Assembly: GCF_025466085.1 (NCBI RefSeq)
Contig: NZ_JANLOD010000001.1
Location: 1-64,000, forward strand
Direction: 5' to 3'
DNA: 64,000 bases
Source of the DNA: Pseudomonas sp. 14P_8.1_Bac3
Lineage (GTDB): Bacteria > Pseudomonadota > Gammaproteobacteria > Pseudomonadales > Pseudomonadaceae
Made by a program: the position numbers and the translations under genes. Below, one piece after another: positions 54,014-63,394 of the stretch. Numbering within the stretch: the first letter of the stretch is position 1; each line of letters starts with the position of its first letter. The notes below the pieces were generated by a model that saw nothing but the letters and a program-made list of their open reading frames with translations, had not been told where the DNA came from and did not search any database.

Positions 54014-54775
54014 TTACTTATCGTCAACTTTGACCGGAACATTAGCGCTTTCACCGCTTGTTCCTTCAACTTCTTCCTTCATGCGCTTAAGGCCCAGGTG
54101 GCGCACGTCGGTGCCGCGCACCAGGTAGATCACCAGCTCGGAAATGTTGCGCGCGTGGTCGCCGATCCGCTCCAGCGAACGCAGCACCCAGATAATGCTC
54201 AAGACCCGCGAGATAGAGCGCGGGTCTTCCATCATGTAGGTGGCGAGTTCGCGCAGGGCGGTCTTGTATTCGCGGTCGATGATCTTGTCGTACTGCGCCA
54301 CCGACAACGCCAGGTCGGCGTCGAAGCGGGCAAAGGCGTCCAGCGCGTCACGCACCATGTTGCGCACCTGGTCGCCGATGTGGCGCACCTCGACATAACC
54401 GCGCGGCGCTTCGCCCTCCTCGCACAACTGGATGGCGCGGCGAGCGATCTTGGTCGACTCGTCGCCGATACGCTCGAGGTCGATCACCGACTTCGAAATG
54501 CTGATGATCAGACGCAAGTCGGACGCCGCCGGCTGACGACGGGCCAGAATGCGCAGGCATTCTTCGTCGATGTTGCGCTCCATCTGGTTGATCTGCTCGT
54601 CGATCTCGCGGACCTGCTGGGCCAGGCCGGAGTCGGCCTCGATCAGCGCCGTCACGGCGTCGTTGACCTGCTTCTCTACCAGCCCGCCCATGGCCAGGAG
54701 GTGGCTGCGCACTTCCTCCAGCTCAGCGTTGAACTGCTGGGAAATGTGATGGGTAAGGCCTTCTTTACTAATCAT
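54014..54775 (-). CDS. phoU: Phosphate signalling protein PhoU
   Basis: PhoU couples the Pst transporter to PhoR and represses the Pho regulon when phosphate is plentiful. The 253-aa helical protein has two PhoU repeats, each ending in an ERIGDHARNISELVIYL-type (about residues 205-222) and DLERIGDESTKIARRAI-type (about 97-113) metal-binding motif. It begins about 70 bp after pstB and ends at a terminator. Confidence 0.97.
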   Translation of the reverse strand: MISKEGLTHHISQQFNAELEEVRSHLLAMGGLVEKQVNDAVTALIEADSGLAQQVREIDEQINQMERNIDEECLRILARRQPAASDLRLIISISKSVIDLERIGDESTKIARRAIQLCEEGEAPRGYVEVRHIGDQVRNMVRDALDAFARFDADLALSVAQYDKIIDREYKTALRELATYMMEDPRSISRVLSIIWVLRSLERIGDHARNISELVIYLVRGTDVRHLGLKRMKEEVEGTSGESANVPVKVDDK

Positions 54776-54847
54776 GTTGGCGTCCTTGGAGCGTCCGGTA
54801 AGGTGCGGTGGGCCGCAGCGTCAGTTCAGTGAGCAACCAACCGCTTG

Positions 54848-55681
54848 CTAGCCGTAACGACCGGTGATGTAGTCTTCGGTCTGCTTCTTCGCCGGATTGG
54901 TGAACAGGGTATCGGTGTCGCCGAATTCCACCAGTTTGCCCATGTACATGAACGCCGTGTAGTCGGAAACCCGCGCGGCCTGTTGCATGTTGTGGGTGAC
55001 GATGACGATGGTGAATTTCGATTTCAGTTCGTAGATCAGCTCTTCGACTTTCAGCGTGGAGATCGGGTCGAGTGCCGAGCACGGTTCGTCGAGCAGCAGC
55101 ACTTCCGGTTCCACGGCGATGGTGCGCGCGATCACCAGACGTTGCTGCTGGCCACCGGACAGGCCCAGTGCCGACTCGTGCAGGCGGTCTTTGACTTCGT
55201 CCCACAACGCCGCGCCTTTCAACGCCCATTCAACGGCTTCGTCGAGGATGCGTTTTTTGTTGATGCCCTGGATGCGCAGGCCGTACACCACGTTTTCGTA
55301 GATGGTTTTCGGGAACGGGTTCGGCTTCTGGAACACCATGCCGACGCGACGACGCAGCTCGGCCACGTCTTCGCCCTTGCGGTAGATGTTGTTGCCGTAC
55401 AGGTTGATCTCGCCTTCTACGCGGCAACCGTCAACCAGGTCGTTCATGCGGTTGAAGGTGCGCAGCAGCGTGGACTTGCCGCAGCCGGACGGGCCGATGA
55501 AGGCGGTCACGCGCTGTTTCGGGATGTTCATGCTGACGTCGTACAGCGCTTGTTTCTCGCCGTAGAACAGGCTCAGGCCCGGCACTTCGATGGCCACGGT
55601 TTCCTGCGCCAGGCTCAGGCTCTGTTTGTCGCGGCCCAGGGCGGACATGTTGATGCCGTGGGTATGAGTTTCGTGCTGCAT
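54848..55681 (-). CDS. pstB: Phosphate ABC transporter ATP-binding protein PstB
   Basis: PstB hydrolyses ATP to drive phosphate import through PstA/PstC. The 277-aa product has Walker [10 protein letters not shown] (about residues 62-70), the signature LSGGQQQR and Walker [14 protein letters not shown]. The ATG at 55681 follows GGGAGGCTCC; an open frame of 23 further codons upstream runs into a REP arm and is not expected to be translated. A REP element lies between it and pstA. Confidence 0.96.
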   Translation of the reverse strand: MQHETHTHGINMSALGRDKQSLSLAQETVAIEVPGLSLFYGEKQALYDVSMNIPKQRVTAFIGPSGCGKSTLLRTFNRMNDLVDGCRVEGEINLYGNNIYRKGEDVAELRRRVGMVFQKPNPFPKTIYENVVYGLRIQGINKKRILDEAVEWALKGAALWDEVKDRLHESALGLSGGQQQRLVIARTIAVEPEVLLLDEPCSALDPISTLKVEELIYELKSKFTIVIVTHNMQQAARVSDYTAFMYMGKLVEFGDTDTLFTNPAKKQTEDYITGRYG

Positions 55682-55719
55682 GGGAGGCTCCCTGTGCTGA
55701 CAAATTCGGTTCGGTTTTT

Positions 55720-55805
55720 GTGGCAGCCAGCCTGCTGGCGATTCAGGCAACGCGGTTCATCTGTGAAACCGCGGTGATGCCATCGCCAGCAGGCTGGCTC
55801 CCACA
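55720..55805. repeat. REP-type element between pstB and pstA
   Basis: The left arm CAGCCAGCCTGCTGGCGAT and right arm ATCGCCAGCAGGCTGGCT (to 55805) are near-perfect complements of the GCCAGCC class with a spacer holding a second small inverted pair (CGCGGTT/AACCGCG). It sits inside the operon, between pstA and pstB. Confidence 0.85.
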
Positions 55806-55812
55806 TAAGAAA

Positions 55813-57483
55813 TCAGCTATCCAGCGCTTTGTATTTCTCGCGCAGGTGGTTGCGGATGTAAACGGCCGACAGGTTCAACGTCGCGATCACCAGCACCAGC
55901 AACAGCGCTGTGGCGTACACCAGCGGTCGTGCGGCTTCGACGTTCGGGCTCTGGAAGCCGACGTCATAAATATGGAAGCCCAGGTGCATGATTTTCTGGT
56001 CAAGGTGCAGGTACGGGTAGTTGCCGTCCAGTGGAAGCGACGGTGCCAGTTTCACCACACCTACCAGCATCAGCGGCGCCACTTCGCCGGCGGCGCGGGC
56101 CACGGCGAGGATCATGCCGGTCATCATCGCCGGGCTGGCCATCGGCAGCACGATCTTCCACAAGGTTTCCGCCTTGGTCGCGCCGAGGGCCAGCGAGCCT
56201 TCACGCACGGTGCGAGGAATCCGCGCCAAGCCTTCTTCGGTGGCGACGATCACCACGGGCACCGCCAGCAGCGCCAGGGTCAGGGACGCCCAGAGCAGGC
56301 CCGGCGTACCGAAGGTCGGTGCCGGCAGCGCTTCAGGGAAGAACAACCGGTCGACCGAACCGCCCAGCACGTACACGAAGAAGCCCAGGCCGAATACGCC
56401 GTACACGATTGCCGGAACGCCCGCCAGGTTGTTCACGGCGATGCGGATGATCCGCGTCAGCGCGTTCTGCTTGGCGTATTCACGCAGGTAAACCGCCGCC
56501 AGTACGCCAAACGGCGTCACGATCATCGCCATGATCAGGGTCATCATCACGGTGCCGAAAATCGCCGGGAAGATCCCGCCTTCGGTGTTCGCTTCACGCG
56601 GGTCGTCGCTGAGGAATTCCCAGACCTTGCTGAAGTAGAAACCGATCTTGGTCATCGTGCCCATGGCGTTCGGCTGGTAGGCGTGAACCACTTTGCCGAT
56701 GTCGATCACGATCTCTTTGCCGTTGGCATCGCGGGCCGTCAGGCTGTCGCGGTTGAACTGGGCATGCAGGTCGGCAAGACGGGCTTCGATGTCCTGATAA
56801 CGCGCGTTCAGCTCGGCACGCTCGGATTCCATGTCCGCTTGCGCGGTGGCGTCGAGCTTGCCGGCCAACTCCAGTTTGCGACCGTGCAGCCGGATGCGTT
56901 CGAGGCCGGCGTTGATCGCGCCGATGTCGACTTTTTCCAGGGTCTTGAGCTGTGCCGCGAGCTGGTTGACGCGGGCAACGCGGGCCTGCAACTCAGGCCA
57001 CGCCGCCTCGCCTTCCGCGATGACCTTGCCGTCCTGTTTGACGTTGACCAGGTAGCCGTAGAAATTCCCCCACTCGCGACGTTCAATGGCCATCAGCTCG
57101 GGCGGAGTCTTCTGGTTCGTCAGCCACTCGCCGACGATCCAGGTGAAGTCGTTGCCGTTCAGGTCACGGTTGCCGACTTTGATCAGCTCGCGGGTCATGA
57201 ACTCCGGGCCCTGATCGGGCACCGGCAGGCCAGCGCTTTTCAGACGCTCACGCGGCACTTCTTCTTTCTGTACCACTTCGCCGATGACCAGGTGATTGGC
57301 CTGGCCCGGCACGTCGTAGCTGGCATGAATCAGGTCCGCCGGCCAGAAGTGACCCAGACCGCGCACGGCAATTACCGCGAGCAGGCCAATGGTCATGATG
57401 ACCGCGATGGACACCGCGCCACCGCTGATCCAGACGCCGGGGGCGCCGCTCTTGAACCATCCATTCAGGGAGTTCTGTTTCAC
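55813..57483 (-). CDS. pstA: Phosphate ABC transporter permease PstA
   Basis: PstA is one of the two membrane channel subunits of the high-affinity phosphate importer. The 556-aa protein is nearly twice the length of E. coli PstA. The first 240 residues comprise one membrane span and a mostly periplasmic region with coiled-coil character (ARVNQLAAQLKTLEKV, AELNARYQDIEARLAD). The last 290 residues are the classical permease domain with the EAA loop (EGSLALGATKAETLWKIVLP). The extended form is usual in pseudomonads. Confidence 0.94.
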   Translation of the reverse strand: MKQNSLNGWFKSGAPGVWISGGAVSIAVIMTIGLLAVIAVRGLGHFWPADLIHASYDVPGQANHLVIGEVVQKEEVPRERLKSAGLPVPDQGPEFMTRELIKVGNRDLNGNDFTWIVGEWLTNQKTPPELMAIERREWGNFYGYLVNVKQDGKVIAEGEAAWPELQARVARVNQLAAQLKTLEKVDIGAINAGLERIRLHGRKLELAGKLDATAQADMESERAELNARYQDIEARLADLHAQFNRDSLTARDANGKEIVIDIGKVVHAYQPNAMGTMTKIGFYFSKVWEFLSDDPREANTEGGIFPAIFGTVMMTLIMAMIVTPFGVLAAVYLREYAKQNALTRIIRIAVNNLAGVPAIVYGVFGLGFFVYVLGGSVDRLFFPEALPAPTFGTPGLLWASLTLALLAVPVVIVATEEGLARIPRTVREGSLALGATKAETLWKIVLPMASPAMMTGMILAVARAAGEVAPLMLVGVVKLAPSLPLDGNYPYLHLDQKIMHLGFHIYDVGFQSPNVEAARPLVYATALLLVLVIATLNLSAVYIRNHLREKYKALDS

Positions 57484-57498
57484 AGACTTCTACCTTTC

Positions 57499-59781
57499 TT
57501 AAAGCGACGAGTATTTCTTGCGCAGACGCTGACGAATCAGTTCCGCGAGGGTGTTCATGACGAAGGTGAACAACAGCAGCACCAGCGCCGAGAGGAACAG
57601 CACGCGGTAGTGGCTGCCGCCGACTTCCGATTCGGGCATTTCCACCGCGACGTTGGCGGCCAGCGTTCGCAGACCTTCGAACAGGTTCATTTCCATGACC
57701 GGGGTGTTACCCGTGGCCATCAGCACGATCATGGTTTCCCCGACCGCACGGCCCATGCCGATCATCAATGCCGAGAAGATGCCCGGGCTGGCGGTGAGGA
57801 TCACCACGCGAGTCATGGTCTGCCACGGCGTGGCACCGAGCGCCAGCGAACCCAGGGTCAGGCCACGCGGCACGCTGAACACGGCGTCTTCGGCGATGGA
57901 GTAGATGTTCGGGATGACCGCGAAGCCCATGGCCAGACCCACCACCAGTGCGTTGCGCTGGTCGTAGGTGATGCCCAGGTCGTGGGAGATCCACATGCGC
58001 ATGTCGCCGCCGAAGAACCAGGTTTCCATGTAAGGGCTCATGTACAGCGAGAGCCAGCCCACGAACAGGATCACCGGAATCAGAATCGCGCTTTCCCAAC
58101 CGTCCGGCACTTTCAGGCGGAGCGATTCAGGCAGGCGACTGAAGGCGAAACCGGCCACCAGGATGCCAATCGGCAAGAGCATCAGCAGGCTGAAAATGCC
58201 CGGCAGGTGCCCTTCTACATAAGGGGCGAGGAACAGGCCTGCGAAGAAACCGAGGATCACCGTCGGCATCGCTTCCATCAGTTCGATCACCGGTTTGACC
58301 TTGCGGCGCATGCCCGGGGCCATGAAGTACGCGGTGTAGATCGCCGCGGCAACGGCCAGTGGCGCGGCCAGCAGCATGGCGTAGAACGCGGCTTTCAGGG
58401 TGCCGAAGGTCAGCGGCGACAAGCTCAGTTTCGGTTCGAAATCGGTGTTGGCCGCCGTCGATTGCCAGACGTATTTAGGCTCGTCGTAGTTCTCGTACCA
58501 GACCTTGCTCCACAGCGCGCTCCAGGACACTTCCGGGTGCGGGTTATCGAGCAGCAGCGGTTGAATCTTGCCGCCGGCTTCGACGATCACACGGTTGGCC
58601 CGTGGCGACAGACCGAACAGGCCCTGGCCTTCCACGACCTGATCCACCAGCAAGGTACGGTGCGCGGTGCTGTGGAACACGCCGAGCTTGCCGGACGCAT
58701 CGAGGGCGATGAAGCCTTTGCGACGTTCTTCGGCGGTGATTTCAACGATCGGCGTGGTGCCCATCTGGAACGTGCGAATCTGCTTCAGGCGCAGTTCGCC
58801 ATCGGGGTCGCGGGCCATGAACCATTGGGCCAGACCGCCTGTGGAATCGCCGACGATCAGCGAGATACCGCCCACCAGTTGCGTACTGGCGGTGATTTGC
58901 GCATCGCCATTTTCGAGCAGCTTGTAGCGACCATTGAGGCTCTTGTCGCGCAGGCTGAACACGTCGGCCTGGGCACGACCGTTAATCACGTACAGCCACT
59001 GCTGGCGCGGGTCGACGAAGATGTTCTTCACCGGCTCGGTCATCTGCGGCAGCTCGATGCGCTTCTGCTCGTTGGTGATTTCGCCGGTCATCATGTTCTC
59101 TTCGCTGGTCAGCGAAAGGACATTGAGTTGCGAACCGGTAGAACCGACCAGCATCAGGGTCGAATCAGTGGCGTTGAGGCTGACATGCTCCAGCGCACCG
59201 CCCGCCTCGTTCAGCGCGATCGGCGTTTCGCCGTAAGGGTATTCGACGGCCGGCGTGATGGTCTTCTTGCCATCGGGATAGCTGACTTTATAGGTGTGAC
59301 GGAATACCAGGGCCTGACCGTTGGAGAAGCCCACGGCGACCAGCGGATGACCGGGCTGGTCTTCGCCGATGGAGGTGACGCTGGCCCCAGCCGGAACCGG
59401 CAGATCGACGCGCTTCAGTTCGGCGCCACTGTCGATGTCGAAGAACAGCGCCTGTCCTTTGTCGGAAACCCGCATGGCGACCTGGTTCTGTTCTTCCAGG
59501 GAGATCATCAGCGGCTTGCCGGCGTCCTGCATCCAGGCTGGGGTGATGGCGTCCTTGGCGGTCAGGCTGGCACCCTGGAACAGCGGCGCGACCACGTAGG
59601 CCAGGAAGAAGAAAATCAGGGTGATCGCGCCGAGCACGGCGAGGCCGCCAATGAGGACGTACCAGCGGGTCAGGCGATCTTTGAGCGCGCGGATGCGCCG
59701 TTTGCGTTGCAACTCAGGCGTATTGAAATCAATTCGCTTGGGGGGATTTGTAGTCATGGTGGAATTGGCCAGATCATTCAT
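57499..59781 (-). CDS. pstC: Phosphate ABC transporter permease PstC
   Basis: PstC is the partner permease of PstA. The 760-aa protein is much longer than E. coli PstC (319 aa): after one membrane span near residue 55 comes a periplasmic-type region (to about residue 455), then the permease domain with the EAA loop (RGLTLGSLALGATPWQTMTR). The ATG at 59781 has AGGG upstream, but the Pho box at 59804-59821 implies a transcript start almost at this codon, so translation may begin at ATG 59757 (752 aa). Both are possible. Confidence 0.9.
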   Translation of the reverse strand: MNDLANSTMTTNPPKRIDFNTPELQRKRRIRALKDRLTRWYVLIGGLAVLGAITLIFFFLAYVVAPLFQGASLTAKDAITPAWMQDAGKPLMISLEEQNQVAMRVSDKGQALFFDIDSGAELKRVDLPVPAGASVTSIGEDQPGHPLVAVGFSNGQALVFRHTYKVSYPDGKKTITPAVEYPYGETPIALNEAGGALEHVSLNATDSTLMLVGSTGSQLNVLSLTSEENMMTGEITNEQKRIELPQMTEPVKNIFVDPRQQWLYVINGRAQADVFSLRDKSLNGRYKLLENGDAQITASTQLVGGISLIVGDSTGGLAQWFMARDPDGELRLKQIRTFQMGTTPIVEITAEERRKGFIALDASGKLGVFHSTAHRTLLVDQVVEGQGLFGLSPRANRVIVEAGGKIQPLLLDNPHPEVSWSALWSKVWYENYDEPKYVWQSTAANTDFEPKLSLSPLTFGTLKAAFYAMLLAAPLAVAAAIYTAYFMAPGMRRKVKPVIELMEAMPTVILGFFAGLFLAPYVEGHLPGIFSLLMLLPIGILVAGFAFSRLPESLRLKVPDGWESAILIPVILFVGWLSLYMSPYMETWFFGGDMRMWISHDLGITYDQRNALVVGLAMGFAVIPNIYSIAEDAVFSVPRGLTLGSLALGATPWQTMTRVVILTASPGIFSALMIGMGRAVGETMIVLMATGNTPVMEMNLFEGLRTLAANVAVEMPESEVGGSHYRVLFLSALVLLLFTFVMNTLAELIRQRLRKKYSSL

Positions 59782-59803
59782 GCGCACACCCTAGCGATCC
59801 TGT

Positions 59804-59821
59804 ATGACAGAAAGATGACAA
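59804..59821 (-). promoter_or_regulatory. Pho box before pstC
   Basis: On the minus strand, TTGTCATCTTTCTGTCAT gives two near-consensus repeats (TTGTCAT, CTGTCAT) spaced by 4 bases. Ten bases further, TAGGGT (59793-59788) can serve as the -10, so pstC has its own phosphate-controlled promoter. Confidence 0.85.
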
Positions 59822-59916
59822 TGCAGTGACGCAACAAATCCGCCGCCTGTAGGTACTGGCAGCGGACCAAAAATTTGGGGGGTGGGCCGGGCTGCCTTAA
59901 TGGCAACCGTCGGCCC

Positions 59917-60003
59917 TTGCAGGAGCGAGCTTGCTCGCGAAAATCGTTGATCCAACACACTTGCGGTGTCTGAAAAACCATCGCGAGCAAGCTCGCTCCT
60001 ACA
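59917..60003. repeat. REP-type element between pstS and pstC
   Basis: The left arm AGGAGCGAGCTTGCTCGCGA (to 59940) and right arm TCGCGAGCAAGCTCGCTCCT (from 59981) are perfect complements over 20 bases with a 40-base spacer. It could stabilise the pstS mRNA 3' end, as REP elements do elsewhere; this is an inference. Confidence 0.88.
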
Positions 60004-60034
60004 CAGGTCCGGGGCGTGCCCCGGGCCTAGGGTG

Positions 60035-61036
60035 TTACTTTTTTGCGACTTCAGCGCCGCCTTCTTGCAGACCCAGGTCAGCCAGTGCTTTCGCAGCAAC
60101 CTTGGCTGGCAGTGGGATGTAGCCGTCTTTCACGACCACTTCCTGGCCCTGTTTCGACAGAACCAGTTTCACGAACTCGGCTTCCAGCGGGGCCAGAGGC
60201 TTGTTCGGGGCCTTGTTGACGTAAACGTAGAGGAAACGCGACAGCGGGTACTTGCCGTTCAGGGCGTTTTCTTCGGTGTCTTCGATGAAGTCAGTGCTGC
60301 CTTTCTTGGCCAGTGCCACGGTCTTCACGCTAGCGGTTTTGTAACCGATGCCCGAGTAACCGATGCCGTTCAGCGAGGAGCTGATCGACTGCACGACCGA
60401 AGCCGAACCTGGTTGTTCGTTGACGTTTGGCTTGTAGTCGCCTTTGCACAGGGCTTCTTCCTTGAAGTAGCCGTAGGTGCCGGATACCGAGTTACGGCCG
60501 AACAGTTGCACTGGCTTGTTGGCCAGGTCGCCGGTCACGCCCAGGTCACCCCAGGTTTTCACTTCGGTTTTCGCGCCGCACAGACGAGTGGACGAGAAGA
60601 TCGCGTCGACTTGTTCCATGGTCAGGTGCTGGATCGGGTTGTCTTTGTGTACGAAAACAGCCAGGGCATCCACGGCAACCGGGATAGCGGTTGGCTTGTA
60701 GCCGTACTTCTGCTCGAAGGCAGCCAGTTCGGTGTCCTTCATCTTGCGGCTCATCGGGCCCAGGTTGGAGGTGCCTTCAGTCAGCGCAGGTGGCGCAGTG
60801 GCGGAGCCAGCGGCCTGAATCTGGATGTTTACGTTCGGGTATTCTTTTTTGTAGTTCTCAGCCCACAGGGTCATGAGGTTGGCCAGGGTATCGGAGCCGA
60901 CGCTGGACAGGTTGCCCGACACACCAGTGGTCTTGGTGTAGCTCGGGATCGACGGGTCAACAGCGGCAACCGCGTTGGCAGTCGCAACGCCAGCAGCGAC
61001 AAAAGTCATTGCCGCCATCAAACGCTTCAGTTTCAT
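60035..61036 (-). CDS. pstS: Phosphate ABC transporter substrate-binding protein PstS
   Basis: PstS is the periplasmic phosphate-binding protein of the Pst importer. The 333-aa precursor has a signal peptide (about residues 1-25, ATANAVAA) and the PstS features SSVGSDTL near residue 46, [20 protein letters not shown] and [17 protein letters not shown]. It is the first gene of the pst group in transcription order, with its own Pho box at 61114-61131, and a REP element follows it. Confidence 0.96.
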   Translation of the reverse strand: MKLKRLMAAMTFVAAGVATANAVAAVDPSIPSYTKTTGVSGNLSSVGSDTLANLMTLWAENYKKEYPNVNIQIQAAGSATAPPALTEGTSNLGPMSRKMKDTELAAFEQKYGYKPTAIPVAVDALAVFVHKDNPIQHLTMEQVDAIFSSTRLCGAKTEVKTWGDLGVTGDLANKPVQLFGRNSVSGTYGYFKEEALCKGDYKPNVNEQPGSASVVQSISSSLNGIGYSGIGYKTASVKTVALAKKGSTDFIEDTEENALNGKYPLSRFLYVYVNKAPNKPLAPLEAEFVKLVLSKQGQEVVVKDGYIPLPAKVAAKALADLGLQEGGAEVAKK

Positions 61037-61113
61037 GCCTTACTCCTAGCAGATAGGGTGTGTTAGTCGGGGCCAAGTATCAGCAGGCCGTGTGAACACT
61101 CTATGGCTGAAAT

Positions 61114-61131
61114 ATGACAATTGGATGAAAG
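61114..61131 (-). promoter_or_regulatory. Pho box before pstS
   Basis: On the minus strand, CTTTCATCCAATTGTCAT contains two 7-base repeats (CTTTCAT, TTGTCAT) spaced by 4 bases. TAGAGT (61103-61098) is a likely -10, ten bases further. This puts the pstS transcript start about 55 bases before the ATG. Confidence 0.82.
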
Positions 61132-61170
61132 GCCAGCATTCGGGTTTTTACTGGATGATTCCAGGCGGCC

Positions 61171-61240
61171 CCAATCGCCAGCAGGCTGGCTCCCACATTG
61201 AAATGCATTCCAGTGTGGGAGCCAGCCTGCTGGCGATTGG
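61171..61240. repeat. REP-type palindrome with 27-bp perfect arms
   Basis: The arms at 61171-61197 and 61214-61240 are perfect 27-base complements of the GCCAGC class (core CCAATCGCCAGCAGGCTGGC) around a 16-base loop. It lies between the pstS promoter and the 3' end of the MFS gene. Confidence 0.9.
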
Positions 61241-61268
61241 GAGCGGTACAGACGATAAAAAGTCGAAA

Positions 61269-62567
61269 TCAGCGACCCTTCTTCCAGAGATACGCGCCCA
61301 CCACAATTCCGCCGCCACACAGCACGGCCACGTAATAAGCCGGCCCCATCGGGCTTTCCTTGAGCAGCAACGTCACCACCATCGGCGTCAGGCCACCAAA
61401 AATGGCGTAGGCCAGGTTGTAGGAGAACGACAGCCCGCTGAAGCGCACCACCGCCGGGAAGGCCTTGACCATCACGTACGGCACGGCGCCAATGGTGCCG
61501 ACCAGCAAACCGGTCAGGGCGTACATCGGGAACAGCCAGTCGGGATGGTTGAACAGGCTGTGATAGAAGGTCCACGAACTGATCAGCAGCGCGCCGCTGC
61601 CGAACACAAACACTCGGCCGGCGCCGAAGCGGTCAGCCAGCGCCCCGGCTCCCACGCAACCCAGACTCAGGAATACGATCGCCAGGCTGTTGGCCTGCAG
61701 CGCGGTGGTTGGCGAGAAGTGGTAGACCGTCTGCAGCACGGTCGGGGTCATCAGGATAACCACGATGATGCCGGCCGACAGCAGCCAGGTCAGCAGCATG
61801 GAAATCAGGATGGCGCCGCGGTGGTCGCGCAACACCGCGCGCAGCGGCACTTCTTCGGCCAGGGCCTTGCGCAGTTGCAGTTCGGCGAACACCGGGGTTT
61901 CGTGCAGCCAGCGGCGCAGGTACACCGAGAACAGACCGAAGACGCCGCCCAGCAGGAACGGGATCCGCCAGGCGTAATCCGCGACTTCCACCGGGGTATA
62001 AATGCTGTTGATCGCGGTGGCGACCAGCGAACCAAGAAGGATGCCCGCCGTCAGACCGCTGGTCAGGGTGCCGCAGGCGTAGCCGATGTGCCGTTGCGGC
62101 ACGTGTTCGGAAACGAAGACCCACGCGCCGGGGACTTCACCGCCAATCGCCGCGCCCTGGATCACCCGCATCAGCAGCAACAGGATCGGCGCCCACATGC
62201 CGATCTGCGCGTACGTCGGCAGCAGACCCATGATCAGGGTCGGCACGGCCATCATGAAGATACTCAGGGTGAACATCTTCTTGCGGCCCAGCAGGTCGCC
62301 GAAGTGCGCCATCACGATGCCGCCCAAGGGTCGCGCCAGGTAGCCGGCGGCGAAGATGCCGAAAGTCTGCATCAGCCGCAGCCACTCGGGCATGTCGGCG
62401 GGGAAGAACAGCTTGCCCACCACCGTGGCGAAGAACACAAAAATGATGAAGTCGTAGAACTCCAGCGCGCCGCCGAGGGCGGACAGCGATAAAGTCTTGT
62501 AGTCATTGCGGGTCAACGGTCGTGCGGGCTGGGTCGGCTGCGCGATGCTCGAAGGCGCTGGGGTCAT
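61269..62567 (-). CDS. MFS transporter, metabolite:proton symporter-like
   Basis: This 432-aa membrane protein has about 12 spans and the MFS loop motif FGDLLGRKKMFTLS between spans 2 and 3, with SGLTAGILLGSLVA in the middle. It resembles the ProP/citrate-proton symporter type of the family. The substrate is unknown. The ATG at 62567 is chosen over a longer upstream frame. The gene follows pstS in the same direction but has its own intergenic region. The same neighbour is found beside pstS in P. aeruginosa, as I recall. Confidence 0.88.
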   Translation of the reverse strand: MTPAPSSIAQPTQPARPLTRNDYKTLSLSALGGALEFYDFIIFVFFATVVGKLFFPADMPEWLRLMQTFGIFAAGYLARPLGGIVMAHFGDLLGRKKMFTLSIFMMAVPTLIMGLLPTYAQIGMWAPILLLLMRVIQGAAIGGEVPGAWVFVSEHVPQRHIGYACGTLTSGLTAGILLGSLVATAINSIYTPVEVADYAWRIPFLLGGVFGLFSVYLRRWLHETPVFAELQLRKALAEEVPLRAVLRDHRGAILISMLLTWLLSAGIIVVILMTPTVLQTVYHFSPTTALQANSLAIVFLSLGCVGAGALADRFGAGRVFVFGSGALLISSWTFYHSLFNHPDWLFPMYALTGLLVGTIGAVPYVMVKAFPAVVRFSGLSFSYNLAYAIFGGLTPMVVTLLLKESPMGPAYYVAVLCGGGIVVGAYLWKKGR

Positions 62568-62933
62568 GGCAAGGGCTTCTCTTATAGACGGATCTGCAAC
62601 CTCGACAACGCTGGCGGAGGCTTGGGCAGGTCCGGCACGATAACAAATTGTTCGAAAAAGCACAGGGAGGCGCGTATTTGACCGTCAAAATGAGAACCGG
62701 ATGGTCGTCTCGGAGTCTACCGACCGATATACTCGGGATCTTGCGACAGCTTCAAAGGGTTGCTGTGCGAAAACGCCTGTCGCGGTGAGCAGGCGGTTTC
62801 GCAGAGTTTCCCTTTAGGCGCCTTACGAAAAACGTGACGAACGCAGTATGTTCGGGGCTGAATCGTTTTTCCTGGAGACGGCTATTCACCTTGAAGTACT
62901 TATAGAGAGTCACGGGTCAGAGGCACCCCCGGC
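62568..62933. promoter_or_regulatory. Divergent intergenic region with a strong hairpin
   Basis: This 366-bp gap separates the MFS gene from the divergent thioesterase gene and must hold both promoters. A stem of 13 bp, GCGAAAACGCCTG with CAGGCGGTTTCGC (one mismatch), lies at 62767-62802 with a 10-base loop. There is no T-run after it. No gene or other clear signal was seen. Confidence 0.5.
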
Positions 62934-63338
62934 ATGATAGAGCTCGAACAGGAAGATCCAATCCCGCAAGGCGACCTGGCCCTGCAAATCACCGCGCTTC
63001 CACGCGAAACCAACGGCTTTGGCGATATCTTCGGCGGCTGGCTGGTCGCCCAGATGGATTTGGCCGGCACCGCCATGGCCAGCAAAGTCGCTGGCGGTCG
63101 CGTGGCCACCGTGGCCATCGACCGTATGGCGTTCCTGGTTCCGGTCGCGGTGGGCGCCCAGCTTTCGTTCTATACCCAGGCGCTGGAAATCGGCCGCAGC
63201 TCGATCCAGATGATGGTCGAGGTCTGGAGCGACGATCCGCTGTCGAGCGAGTGGCGTAAAGTGACTGAAGCCGTGTTCGTGTTCGTTGCCATCGACGGCA
63301 GCGGTCGCACCCGCTCGGTTCCGCCACGCGCGCGTTAA
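62934..63338 (+). CDS. Acyl-CoA thioesterase, YciA-like hotdog fold
   Basis: This 134-aa protein hydrolyses acyl-CoA to free acid and CoA. The pattern TNGFGDIFGGWLVAQMDLAG (about residues 24-43) holds the conserved Asp of the hotdog active site, followed by the beta-sheet (ATVAIDRMAFLVPVAVGAQ). YciA homologues prefer medium to long acyl-CoA; the exact substrate is unclear. It is divergent from the MFS gene. Confidence 0.9.
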   Translation: MIELEQEDPIPQGDLALQITALPRETNGFGDIFGGWLVAQMDLAGTAMASKVAGGRVATVAIDRMAFLVPVAVGAQLSFYTQALEIGRSSIQMMVEVWSDDPLSSEWRKVTEAVFVFVAIDGSGRTRSVPPRAR

Positions 63339-63394
63339 ACGCCTGGACCGTTTAGCGGTCCATTGCAGTCCTGTTGCCGATCGAGAGTTGCCCC

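Noticed and set aside
55720..59829. A 1369-codon open frame on the plus strand, antisense to pstA and pstC.
   Set aside because: It is the mirror of high-GC coding sequence on the minus strand. Its text is His/Gln/Arg-rich with no family, and pstA, pstC and a REP element fully explain the region.
6751..61240. Repeated palindromes as a possible CRISPR array.
   Set aside because: The units are scattered singly across 54 kb, are palindromic, lack regular spacers and have no cas genes, so they are REP elements.
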